Of a stretch of DNA of 12,454 nt, positions 5,825-12,454 are shown piece by piece (positions within the stretch are counted from its first letter, which is position 1; each line of letters begins with the position of its first letter). The stretch covers positions 1-12,454 of the forward strand of contig JAUIJG010000135.1 in assembly GCA_030431355.1 (NCBI GenBank), read 5' to 3'. Below the pieces are notes generated by a model, which searched no databases, was not told the origin of the DNA, and was given only the letters and a program-made list of their open reading frames with translations. The DNA is from a bacterium (GTDB lineage: Bacteria > Cyanobacteriota > Vampirovibrionia > Obscuribacterales > Obscuribacteraceae). The translations under genes and the position numbers were made by a program.

Positions 5825-7300
5825 ATGGAAACCACAAAGCAATCTACTATGACAGCCACCGATAACAGCTCTTCCAAGATTAGACCCAGCGCAAGCTATA
5901 GCTTAACCCTGAGGCTCAAAATACTAAATGAACCAGGCTCCCTTGGTGAGTGCACATCTTTGATCGGAGAAATGGGTGGCGATATCGGCGCTATCGATAT
6001 TCACAGCGTCGAAGGAAAGTTCATGATCCGAGACCTGACGGTCAACATGCGTGATGCTGCCCATGGCGATGTGTTGGTGGCAAAACTCAAAGAGAAGCCA
6101 AATATTGAAGTGGTGCATGTTTCCGACAGAACATTCTTGATGCACCTCGGCGGCAAGATAAGTGTTACAAACAAAGCTCCCCTGAAAACCCGTGATGATC
6201 TGTCCATGGCTTACACCCCCGGTGTGGCAAGGGTTTGCATGGCCATCCACGAAGATGTCGAAAAAGCTTACACTCTTACAGTGAAGGGCAATATGGTGGC
6301 GGTGGTCACCGACGGTTCGGCTGTTCTCGGTCTCGGCAATATCGGTCCTGAGGCGGCACTACCGGTGATGGAAGGAAAAGCTATGCTTTTCAAAGAGTTC
6401 GGTAACGTGGAGGCTTTCCCCATCTGTCTGAATACACAAGACACCGAGGAGATTATCACCGCCGTTAAGAATATTGCCCCTGTATTTGGTGGCATAAATC
6501 TTGAAGATATCTCCGCTCCCAGATGTTTCGAGATCGAAGCGCGCTTGAAAAAAGAGATTGATATCCCCGTATTCCACGATGATCAACATGGCACCGCGGT
6601 GGTTGTGCTTGCGGCATTGATCAACTCATTGAAGATTGTCAAAAAAGAGATGAAAGATCTCAAAGTGATTGTCACTGGAGTTGGCGCTGCCGGAGTTTCC
6701 TGCAGCAAAATTCTGCTCTCCGCAGGAGTCAAAAACCTGATCGGTTTCGACACCACCGGCGCAATTTATGATGGACGTACCGAGAGAATGAATTTCATGA
6801 AAGACTGGTTTGCTGAGCATACCAACCCGGAGAAGTTCAAAGGTAACGTTAGCGAAGCGATGAAAGATGCTGATGTCTTTCTCGGATTGTCCGGACCCGG
6901 CACCATCACCGTTGACGATCTCAAAGTTATGGCTAAAGATCCAATCGTATTCGCCATGGCTAATCCGACCCCCGAAATTATGCCGGAAGAGGCAGCTCCG
7001 TATGTCAGAATCATGGCCACCGGTCGTTCGGACTACCCCAACCAGATAAACAATGTTCTTTGCTTCCCGGGTATGTTCCGCGGTGCTCTTGATGTTAGAG
7101 CCACCGACATAACCGAAGAGATGAAGATTGCCGCCGCCCATGCCATAGCTAACTGTATTTCGGAAGAGGAATTGCACGAAGACTATGTCATACCCGGTGT
7201 ATTCAATACCCAGGTGGGAGAGAATGTCGCCAGGGAAGTTGCCCGCACCGCCATCAAAGGTGGCGTTGCCCGTAAAGTAATAAAAGACGAGAATCTCTAG
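5825..7300 (+). CDS. NAD(P)-dependent malic enzyme with N-terminal ACT domain
   Basis: A 491-residue cytoplasmic enzyme that oxidatively decarboxylates malate to pyruvate, linking the TCA cycle to pyruvate and reducing power. Residues about 24-100 form an ACT domain (LKILNEPGSLGECTSLIGEMGGDIG), which in other enzymes binds small ligands such as amino acids and gives allosteric control. The catalytic part follows: Tyr130 in AYTPGVARV, Lys185 in MEGKAMLFKEF, Glu227-Asp228 in NLEDI and Asp252-Asp253 in FHDDQHGTA, which bind metal and substrate in the family. The Rossmann motif GVGAAG is at 285-290, and an acidic residue at the end of the second strand (Asp309 in GFDT) favours NAD over NADP. NPTPE is at 380-384. 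Length is normal for ACT-fused bacterial malic enzymes. The ATG at 5825 is preferred over the TTG at 5747, which would add 26 unconserved residues, although no strong Shine-Dalgarno site is seen. It is divergent from the dismutase gene. Confidence 0.94.
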   Translation: METTKQSTMTATDNSSSKIRPSASYSLTLRLKILNEPGSLGECTSLIGEMGGDIGAIDIHSVEGKFMIRDLTVNMRDAAHGDVLVAKLKEKPNIEVVHVSDRTFLMHLGGKISVTNKAPLKTRDDLSMAYTPGVARVCMAIHEDVEKAYTLTVKGNMVAVVTDGSAVLGLGNIGPEAALPVMEGKAMLFKEFGNVEAFPICLNTQDTEEIITAVKNIAPVFGGINLEDISAPRCFEIEARLKKEIDIPVFHDDQHGTAVVVLAALINSLKIVKKEMKDLKVIVTGVGAAGVSCSKILLSAGVKNLIGFDTTGAIYDGRTERMNFMKDWFAEHTNPEKFKGNVSEAMKDADVFLGLSGPGTITVDDLKVMAKDPIVFAMANPTPEIMPEEAAPYVRIMATGRSDYPNQINNVLCFPGMFRGALDVRATDITEEMKIAAAHAIANCISEEELHEDYVIPGVFNTQVGENVAREVARTAIKGGVARKVIKDENL

Positions 7301-7303
7301 AGA

Positions 7304-7325
7304 GCTAAGATGCTATTTTCTTAGC
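7304..7325 (+). other. Short hairpin after the malic enzyme gene
   Basis: GCTAAGA and TCTTAGC form a perfect 7-base-pair stem with an eight-base loop, starting 4 bases after the stop codon. No T-run follows, so it is at most a weak terminator or an mRNA 3' stabilising structure. Confidence 0.35.
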
Positions 7326-7413
7326 CCTTGACGGTTGGTCTGCTTCTTATTAAGCTGACTGTATATAAGACTTTAAATTTGGGTGGTTGTAGCTCGGATA
7401 GAGGAAGAGTTCC

Positions 7414-7683
7414 ATGGCTGAATCGGAGAAAACCAGAAGAGAGCGTGAGCAGCGGGCTGTTGAGCGCATGGAAGAAGAGCGCAAAGAACGCCGCAAGAAA
7501 GAAGAGATGGAGCGTCGACGCAGGAAAGAAGATTACGAGCGCTACAGGATGCAACAGATGGCTGTTCGAAAGCAGAAAGAGAAGCGCAAAGGTGATGAAT
7601 TTGAAGCTTCCGAGAGAACCCGTAAGATGGTGGAAGAGCTGGACCGTCGCAAAGAAGAGCGCAGGAAACAGGGTTTTCAGTAG
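7414..7683 (+). CDS. Small highly charged single-helix / coiled-coil protein
   Basis: An 89-residue protein made almost entirely of Glu, Arg and Lys with scattered Met, Gln and Ala, such as RMEEERKERRKKEEMERRRRK at about 18-38. There is no Cys or Pro and hardly any bulky hydrophobic residue. Regular i to i+4 Glu-Lys/Arg pairing suggests a stable single alpha-helix rather than a classical coiled coil, which needs a hydrophobic heptad stripe. No family is recognised and no enzymatic role is expected; a spacer, scaffold or nucleic-acid-contacting protein is possible. GAGGAAGAG just before the ATG is a good ribosome binding site. It lies 113 bases after the malic enzyme gene on the same strand and converges on the RmlD-like gene. 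A longer frame over the same bases (7328-7690) lacks such a start site. Confidence 0.75.
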   Translation: MAESEKTRREREQRAVERMEEERKERRKKEEMERRRRKEDYERYRMQQMAVRKQKEKRKGDEFEASERTRKMVEELDRRKEERRKQGFQ

Positions 7684-7714
7684 AGCCTGATTCGGTTTTT
7701 GCCTGCAGCGCCTT

Positions 7715-8584
7715 TTATAGCTCGTCTTTGAGCATCTGTTTCAGACCTACCTGGGTACTGGTCAGGTTAGTCGAAAGGGACTTTTTAACCTTCTTGTTTG
7801 TCAGGCATGCGTTTCTGGGAACTTCAGCTTTAGTCTTCAGGGACTTTGCTTTTATCGGCTTGATCAGTGAATTGTCAAGCCCGAAAACTGAGGCGATGTT
7901 TTTGCCGAATCTATACAGAGATACCGCTTCGTTGCCGGCGATGTTATAGACTCCTGAATTCTCTCCCTCGACAAGATCAAGAATGGCTTCTGCCAGACAG
8001 CGGCTGTAGATAGGGGTCTCAATGATGTCTTCAGGTAGATTGACCTTACGCTCGTTCTTTAGTAGTTGAATAACTTCCAGGACAGAGTTCTTGTTCAGTC
8101 GGTCCCATCCGAATACGTTTGATGTTCTTACGATTAAATGTTTGCAGTCGGAAGTGGCAATCAGGTGCTCTCCGAGAAGTTTATGCCAGCCATAAACGCT
8201 TGTCGGATTAGGGGTATCGGATTCGGTGTATGGCCCGGCGCTGCCATCGAATATATAAGCGGAAGAGATAAAGACTATCCTGGCATCCACTCTCTCTGCT
8301 GCATCAAGGACGTTCTTGACTCCGGATACGTTTATCCGATAGCTTTCATCAGGATCTTCCTCGCAACGATCTGGGTCGCTGGAGCCGGCGCAGAAGAAAA
8401 TCACATCTGGCTCCATGTTGCGGATCACCCGCATAACCTTCGGTCTGTCAGACACATCCAGCGGTTCCGTTTTAGAACCCTTGTTCATCAAACGAGTTCC
8501 GATGGTTTCGTGACCACGTTCTTTGGAACACCAGTGAACGGCGCTTCCCACAAGACCAGAGGCTCCGATTACCAGATTTTTCAT
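7715..8584 (-). CDS. RmlD-like NAD(P)-dependent sugar-nucleotide reductase/epimerase
   Basis: A 289-residue short-chain dehydrogenase of the extended type, most like dTDP-4-dehydrorhamnose reductase (RmlD). The nucleotide-binding motif GASGLVG is at 7-13. Further family signs are SSDPDRCEEDP near 68-78, SSAYIFDG near 107-114 and the catalytic YGWHK (Tyr131, Lys135). TPIYSRCLAEAI near 190-200 and GVYNIAGNEAVSLYRFG near 211-227 match the C-terminal substrate half of RmlD. The likely reaction is reduction of a 4-keto nucleotide sugar with NAD(P)H for cell-surface glycan synthesis, but no other rhamnose gene is in the window, so the exact substrate is open; other RmlD-fold proteins have different roles. 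GGGAAGAG before the ATG supports the start. It is the third gene of a minus-strand series, 53 bases after the GT-C-like membrane protein gene. Confidence 0.85.
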   Translation of the reverse strand: MKNLVIGASGLVGSAVHWCSKERGHETIGTRLMNKGSKTEPLDVSDRPKVMRVIRNMEPDVIFFCAGSSDPDRCEEDPDESYRINVSGVKNVLDAAERVDARIVFISSAYIFDGSAGPYTESDTPNPTSVYGWHKLLGEHLIATSDCKHLIVRTSNVFGWDRLNKNSVLEVIQLLKNERKVNLPEDIIETPIYSRCLAEAILDLVEGENSGVYNIAGNEAVSLYRFGKNIASVFGLDNSLIKPIKAKSLKTKAEVPRNACLTNKKVKKSLSTNLTSTQVGLKQMLKDEL

Positions 8585-8637
8585 AAACTCTTCCCTGTAT
8601 TCATCAGGCTTATTCTACTCCATAGTCCTCTCAGGAT

Positions 8638-10194
8638 TCAGTACTTTCTAAGAAAGAGGCTTGCCGCCCTGTCGGATTTTACTTCTTGCCAGTTCGGATT
8701 TTCTTTTAGCACCTGAGAAAGCTTGCTTCCCTTTGGAAACAGGATCCAGTCTATCTTGTATTTCTCAAGGGTCTCTTCCCATCCCTTGCCGGTGAACATC
8801 ACTTTAGTGTAATCCCGGTAGAACTTTTCTCCGTAGAAGTCGGCACGGTCATCAATAAATACTCTGGTATCAAGTTTGTAAGCCAGGTATCCGCCCCAGT
8901 TATCGAGGTTGAATCCTCTTTTTCTTAACAGGTTATTTTCTCTGATGTAATCAAGGGTGGTGCTGGGTAGATCATCGGAGCTGAATCCGGAATGTATCAC
9001 TCTGGTACCGAAGAGAGTGCCGCCATTAAAGCAGAGCAGGACAAGCACAATTGTTGCGATCATTGGCACCAGGTGCATTTTGCTTCTGCCTTCTTGCTCT
9101 TCAAAATCCCGGAGAATACGGACGATTCTTGAGATGGCGGAGGATGATGCCGGCAAAGCGATGGTATCAGAATCCCTTTTATCGCTGCCCCATAGGTAAG
9201 CGATGATCGGGGTCACCACCATGGCGAATATGGGCATGTTTCTGACGGCAGCCAGGGAGCCGTGCAAAAGCACGATGGTCAGAATCAGCATCGGGGTGGA
9301 GACCTTTCTCTTTCGAGAGAGACCGGCTACGAAGCCTATCAAGAGTATCTCCAGGCAGGTGGCATGTAGACCTCCATGGAAGACCGGAGACATGAACTCG
9401 TTGGTAGCTTTCAAAATCTCCTGGCCTTCCAGATAGTGGAGGATGTAGAGATGAAGTTTGTATCCATAGGGATTTACAAGGCTCAGGAGGGTAAGTGCCG
9501 CCATAAGGGCTATTAGTACTTTCCACTGGCTGGCTGCCCGGGCTCTTGTGCCCTCACTCGACGATAGGTAGGATTGGGCAAGAGTGACGGCAAAATAGAG
9601 TAGAGCGATAAAGCATCCCAGAGCAAAAGAAGGATGGCTATTTACCCAGATAAGCATCACCGGTGACAGGATCATAAACAGGCTTCTGGCTGCGATCTTT
9701 CCTCTGTAGAAGCTCTGTAAGACATAGACGAAAGTAAGCAGGCACAAATATTCCACAATATGGGGACGCGCGAGCCAGTGGGTAGCTGATACCAGAACTG
9801 CCACCATCGTGAAAAAGCTTGCCATAAGTATGCCCGAGCCGGCGGATCTGGCCCGATCATAAATATCTAAAAAGATAAAGCCGATGATACTGCTTAGAGC
9901 CACTGCTATCAGATTTGTGCCACCAGCGTAGTTCATAAGGGCCAGGACAACATCGAAGAGCCATTCGTAAGCGACCCAGGGTTTGTGGTCGAAGCTGTAG
10001 GAGATGATATCGGTCGAGGGCACCGACAAGTTTGTCAAAATATACTCCCCGGTTACAAGGTGCCATCCGGTGGATCCGTCGGCAAAGAGCATATTTGGTA
10101 GCACGAACAGAGCAAGATAGAGGACAAAGATATAGATGAAATCGCCCACATCAGGTAGGGGAGACATGTTCTTGAATCTATCTGGCAACTTCAA
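8638..10194 (-). CDS. Multi-pass membrane protein, GT-C glycosyltransferase-like
   Basis: A 518-residue protein with roughly 10-12 hydrophobic segments between residues 17 and 391 and a soluble C-terminal region of about 120 residues. After the first helix comes FADGSTGWHLVTGEYIL (about 37-53), then SVPSTDIISYSF and KPWVAYEWL. This loop, with an acidic residue after helix one and WHL, is typical of large membrane glycosyltransferase-like (GT-C/PMT-type) proteins. The C-terminal region carries DNWGGYLAYKL and VFIDDRADFYG (about 431-455), a recurrent signature in bacterial proteins of this architecture. Transfer of a sugar from a polyprenyl carrier at the outer face of the membrane is inferred, not shown. 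The gene starts 4 bases after the stop of the kinase gene, at a TTG (10194) or an in-frame ATG (10167), neither with a strong Shine-Dalgarno site, so translational coupling is likely. The RmlD-like gene follows. Confidence 0.78.
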   Translation of the reverse strand: MKLPDRFKNMSPLPDVGDFIYIFVLYLALFVLPNMLFADGSTGWHLVTGEYILTNLSVPSTDIISYSFDHKPWVAYEWLFDVVLALMNYAGGTNLIAVALSSIIGFIFLDIYDRARSAGSGILMASFFTMVAVLVSATHWLARPHIVEYLCLLTFVYVLQSFYRGKIAARSLFMILSPVMLIWVNSHPSFALGCFIALLYFAVTLAQSYLSSSEGTRARAASQWKVLIALMAALTLLSLVNPYGYKLHLYILHYLEGQEILKATNEFMSPVFHGGLHATCLEILLIGFVAGLSRKRKVSTPMLILTIVLLHGSLAAVRNMPIFAMVVTPIIAYLWGSDKRDSDTIALPASSSAISRIVRILRDFEEQEGRSKMHLVPMIATIVLVLLCFNGGTLFGTRVIHSGFSSDDLPSTTLDYIRENNLLRKRGFNLDNWGGYLAYKLDTRVFIDDRADFYGEKFYRDYTKVMFTGKGWEETLEKYKIDWILFPKGSKLSQVLKENPNWQEVKSDRAASLFLRKY

Positions 10195-10198
10195 AATC

Positions 10199-12454
10199 TT
10201 AGAATAGTCCGGGCTTATTGTTATCGAAGGGCATTTTAGGCACGAAGCCGAGCTGGTTTGCTACTTTTTTGTATTCTCTCGCCTTGATTTCGTCTCCCAG
10301 TTTACTATAGGACCGGGATAGCAAATCGGCCATGCGTGCTCCTATGAAATTCCAGTTCTCCACAGACCAGGAATACTTGTAATAAGGGTGTTCATACCTG
10401 GTGACAATCTTGTCGAATCGATTCAGATTGAAGAGAGTCTCTCCTAATAAGAGATCCGCTTCCGGCCATAACTTGCTTAGTTTCAGGCACTTTTCAAAGT
10501 CAACCCGGGCTGCTTCAAACATACCAAGCAACCTATAAGCTTTGCCCCGGAGAAGCAGCGCTTCTTGTTTGTACGCAGAACCCGACTCAATACATTTGTT
10601 CAAACAAGAAATCGAGGACTGATAACTTCCGGCAGAGAACAGCACTTTCGCCTTTATAAAATTGGCATGCCCCGCATTTGGTGTTCTACTGAGAATCTTT
10701 TCAGCCAGTAATTCTGCGGACTCTATGTCTCCTGAGTCTAATGCAATCTGTGCCTGTAAGGACAAGGCCAGTTCGCTTTCGCTTGCTCGTGAGGAAAACT
10801 TATTTAGGGATTCTTTGGCCCGGGCATAATCTCGAACTTGATATAGTCCCAGAGCAGTGGCATAGATTTGGCTATCTTGTTTACTGAATGTTTTTAAAGC
10901 CGAATCCAGTGCGCGATAGTGAATCTTCCTCAGGAGTCTGGTGTCGTGGGGTATGCCGGTTGACCAGAAATATCTATCTTGGTTGGCTATCGCTCTCCTG
11001 AATGTGGTGCGAGCGGCTTCAGCATCGCCGTTTATCTCGTATGCGATGCCTTTGAGAGTCTCTCTCGGTCTATCTAGATTTCGTTTGGCTCTCTCCGATT
11101 GCACTAACTCTTCCATGGCGGTAGCTATATCGTGTTCAGGAAGGTGCAGCACAGCGTTTGCTCGTAGGTAGTGGAGTGTGGCTCTCTGTCCGGAACCGAT
11201 ATTTTTGATGTCATTAATGGTGGAGTCTACGGTCTCTTTACTGGCTTTGAAATTATTCTCCGCGCCATGATACTTAGCCAGGGCAATTCGGTACCAGCGA
11301 ACATTCGGAGCCATCTTTATTAGATGGTTCATGTCTTTCACGCAATTTTGGTACTGTCCGATTCTGAAGTAGGCTTCTGCTCTATGCATATAATTGACCG
11401 GCTTATCAAATTGGTCGATGATCTTGCTTTCGGACTCTATGTAATCCTTGTACAAGAGTTCAGAAACAAGAACTTTGGATGCAGAGCTTTGCTTATTGTA
11501 AGCAAAATTTGGATCTAAGTAAGGTCTTAGCCCTGGCGCCAGAGTCCAGAGCATTAATGCTAAGACAACCAGTAAGAAAAGTCGGGATGCTATCGATACA
11601 GAAGCTCCCAGAACCAGTCTCACTTTCTCCAGAAATTCAGCCCCTGGAGTGGGAGTGCGTCTCTCCCCAGGAATCAAGGAGGATACTTTCTCATCTGCAG
11701 GTATCACTGTAGGCGGTGCCGGCTCGACAGTCTCTTTTAGATATGTGTCCGGCTCCGACTCCTTTAATTCCGGAGTAGACTGAGCGCTAGACTTTGAATC
11801 CGATTCTTTGGGGAGCTCTTTTTCCGGCTCGTCTTCAGATGGAGGCAAGTTGACGTCGTCTTTGCTGTCCAGGTCATTTTTTATCTCCTCCAGATCCGAA
11901 TACCTTTTCTCCAGCTTCACTTCCGTGCATCTTGCCACGATATTGTTGAAGTTTTGGCTCAGGTGGGATTCCAGGGACTTTGGATTGGATTGGGAAATTG
12001 GAACAGGGTCCTTGCCGGTGGTTAGATAGTGAAGGGTGCAGCCCATGGCATATATGTCGCTCTGGGGACAGGGTTCTCCTCGAAACTGTTCAGGGGGAAG
12101 GTACGCTTGTTTTCCCACTACTTTAGCAATGGTCGTGGAGTCCGATTGCTGGGCTACGTTGAAATCAATCAACTTCAAGGTACCATCTTTCTTCAATATG
12201 AGATTGTCAGGCGTGAAGTCTCTGTGCACTACGGGAGGTGACTGCGCATGCAGATTCTCCAGAACCGTACACATCTGTTTGGCAAGGTCTCTTGTCTCTG
12301 ATTCATCCAGTTTCCCTTTCTCTTTGACTATCTCTCTCAGGGACTTACCGTCGATGTGCTCGAGCACAAGATAGGCTCTATGGTCTTCCACCATGAAGTC
12401 CAGGAGTTTAACAATCTGGGGATGGTCTAAATTACCGAGTATGCGGGCTTCTCC
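10199..12454 (-). CDS. Transmembrane Ser/Thr protein kinase with TPR ectodomain, N-terminus beyond the window
   Basis: The window shows 751 codons; the frame continues past base 12454, so the ATP-binding glycine loop and the VAIK lysine are outside. The first visible residues hold the alpha-C glutamate (GEARIL) and HPQIV. The catalytic loop reads HRDFTPDN (Asp79, Asn84) and the metal-binding motif DFN (Asp97) in place of DFG. PPEQF (about 120-124) is the APE-type end of the activation segment. The kinase domain ends near residue 195, followed by a disordered acidic Ser/Pro linker to about 275, one membrane helix at about 279-308, and an outer region of some 430 residues with about seven TPR-like helical pairs (for example AEAYFRIGQYQNCVKDMNHLI). 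Such kinases phosphorylate cytoplasmic Ser/Thr targets; the TPR part likely binds an external protein or glycan. Catalytic Asp, Asn and the DFN Asp are kept, so it is probably active. It is upstream of, and almost touching, the GT-C-like gene. Confidence 0.9.
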   Translation of the reverse strand, partial: GEARILGNLDHPQIVKLLDFMVEDHRAYLVLEHIDGKSLREIVKEKGKLDESETRDLAKQMCTVLENLHAQSPPVVHRDFTPDNLILKKDGTLKLIDFNVAQQSDSTTIAKVVGKQAYLPPEQFRGEPCPQSDIYAMGCTLHYLTTGKDPVPISQSNPKSLESHLSQNFNNIVARCTEVKLEKRYSDLEEIKNDLDSKDDVNLPPSEDEPEKELPKESDSKSSAQSTPELKESEPDTYLKETVEPAPPTVIPADEKVSSLIPGERRTPTPGAEFLEKVRLVLGASVSIASRLFLLVVLALMLWTLAPGLRPYLDPNFAYNKQSSASKVLVSELLYKDYIESESKIIDQFDKPVNYMHRAEAYFRIGQYQNCVKDMNHLIKMAPNVRWYRIALAKYHGAENNFKASKETVDSTINDIKNIGSGQRATLHYLRANAVLHLPEHDIATAMEELVQSERAKRNLDRPRETLKGIAYEINGDAEAARTTFRRAIANQDRYFWSTGIPHDTRLLRKIHYRALDSALKTFSKQDSQIYATALGLYQVRDYARAKESLNKFSSRASESELALSLQAQIALDSGDIESAELLAEKILSRTPNAGHANFIKAKVLFSAGSYQSSISCLNKCIESGSAYKQEALLLRGKAYRLLGMFEAARVDFEKCLKLSKLWPEADLLLGETLFNLNRFDKIVTRYEHPYYKYSWSVENWNFIGARMADLLSRSYSKLGDEIKAREYKKVANQLGFVPKMPFDNNKPGLF

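Noticed and set aside
6626..7177. A 183-codon open frame on the minus strand opposite the malic enzyme gene
   Set aside because: It lies wholly inside a gene with intact catalytic motifs, shows no family features and has His/Gly/Asn-rich antisense-like composition.
7328..7690. A 120-codon plus-strand frame overlapping the small charged protein gene
   Set aside because: The 89-residue frame has a good Shine-Dalgarno site directly before its ATG and a coherent helical composition; the longer frame is Arg/Lys/Ser/Trp-rich and reads like a shifted copy of the same purine-rich DNA.
7715..7729. C-terminal KDEL on the RmlD-like protein
   Set aside because: It is the eukaryotic ER-retention signal; in a bacterial cytoplasmic enzyme it has no such role and is a coincidence.
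8138..8716. A 192-codon plus-strand open frame opposite the RmlD-like gene
   Set aside because: It covers the strongly supported RmlD-like gene and the start of the neighbouring spacer on the other strand, with no ribosome binding site or recognisable domain.

Overview
The window (about half G+C, ordinary bacterial Shine-Dalgarno sites of the AGGAG/GAGG type) looks like a chromosomal piece of a free-living, probably Gram-negative-type bacterium. A transmembrane Ser/Thr kinase with a TPR sensor, DUF4384-type proteins, a Tat-exported superoxide dismutase and an ACT-malic enzyme fit large-genome environmental lineages. My best guess is the Obscuribacterales/Melainabacteria side of the cyanobacterial phylum, but this is inference from gene content, not a proven assignment. 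There is no phage, IS, CRISPR, tRNA or rRNA signal.

Layout. 1-506 (-): 5' part of an unidentified soluble protein that leaves the window at base 1. 583-1083 (-): small three-helix membrane protein. 1208-2872 and 2932-3873 (+): a membrane-anchored trypsin-like protease with a DUF4384-like C-terminal part, then a secreted DUF4384 protein with a Lys-rich linker; probably one operon. 3878-4660 (-): TerC-family metal transporter, convergent with the preceding gene and only 4 bases from it. 4741-4772: a strong rho-independent terminator ending the next minus-strand gene, a Tat-exported Fe/Mn superoxide dismutase (4816-5604). 5825-7300 (+): NAD(P)-dependent malic enzyme with an N-terminal ACT domain, divergent from the dismutase. 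7414-7683 (+): 89-residue, extremely charged single-helix protein. 7715-12454 (-): a probable three-gene operon, transcribed in the order Ser/Thr kinase with TPR ectodomain (its N-terminus lies beyond the window), multi-pass GT-C-like membrane protein, RmlD-like reductase.

How they may work together. Three themes appear. (1) Surface proteolysis/signalling: the protease and its DUF4384 neighbour share a domain type and carry oppositely charged low-complexity segments. (2) Metal and oxidative stress: a TerC-family transporter sits next to an exported metal-dependent dismutase, although a terminator separates the transcripts. (3) Envelope glycan or envelope sensing: the kinase/GT-C-like/RmlD-like operon could couple an external TPR sensor to sugar metabolism or transfer. 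These links are inferences from adjacency.

The longest stretch without a gene is the 220-base SOD/malic-enzyme divergent spacer (5605-5824); it holds a plausible SOD promoter and I see no further structure in it.
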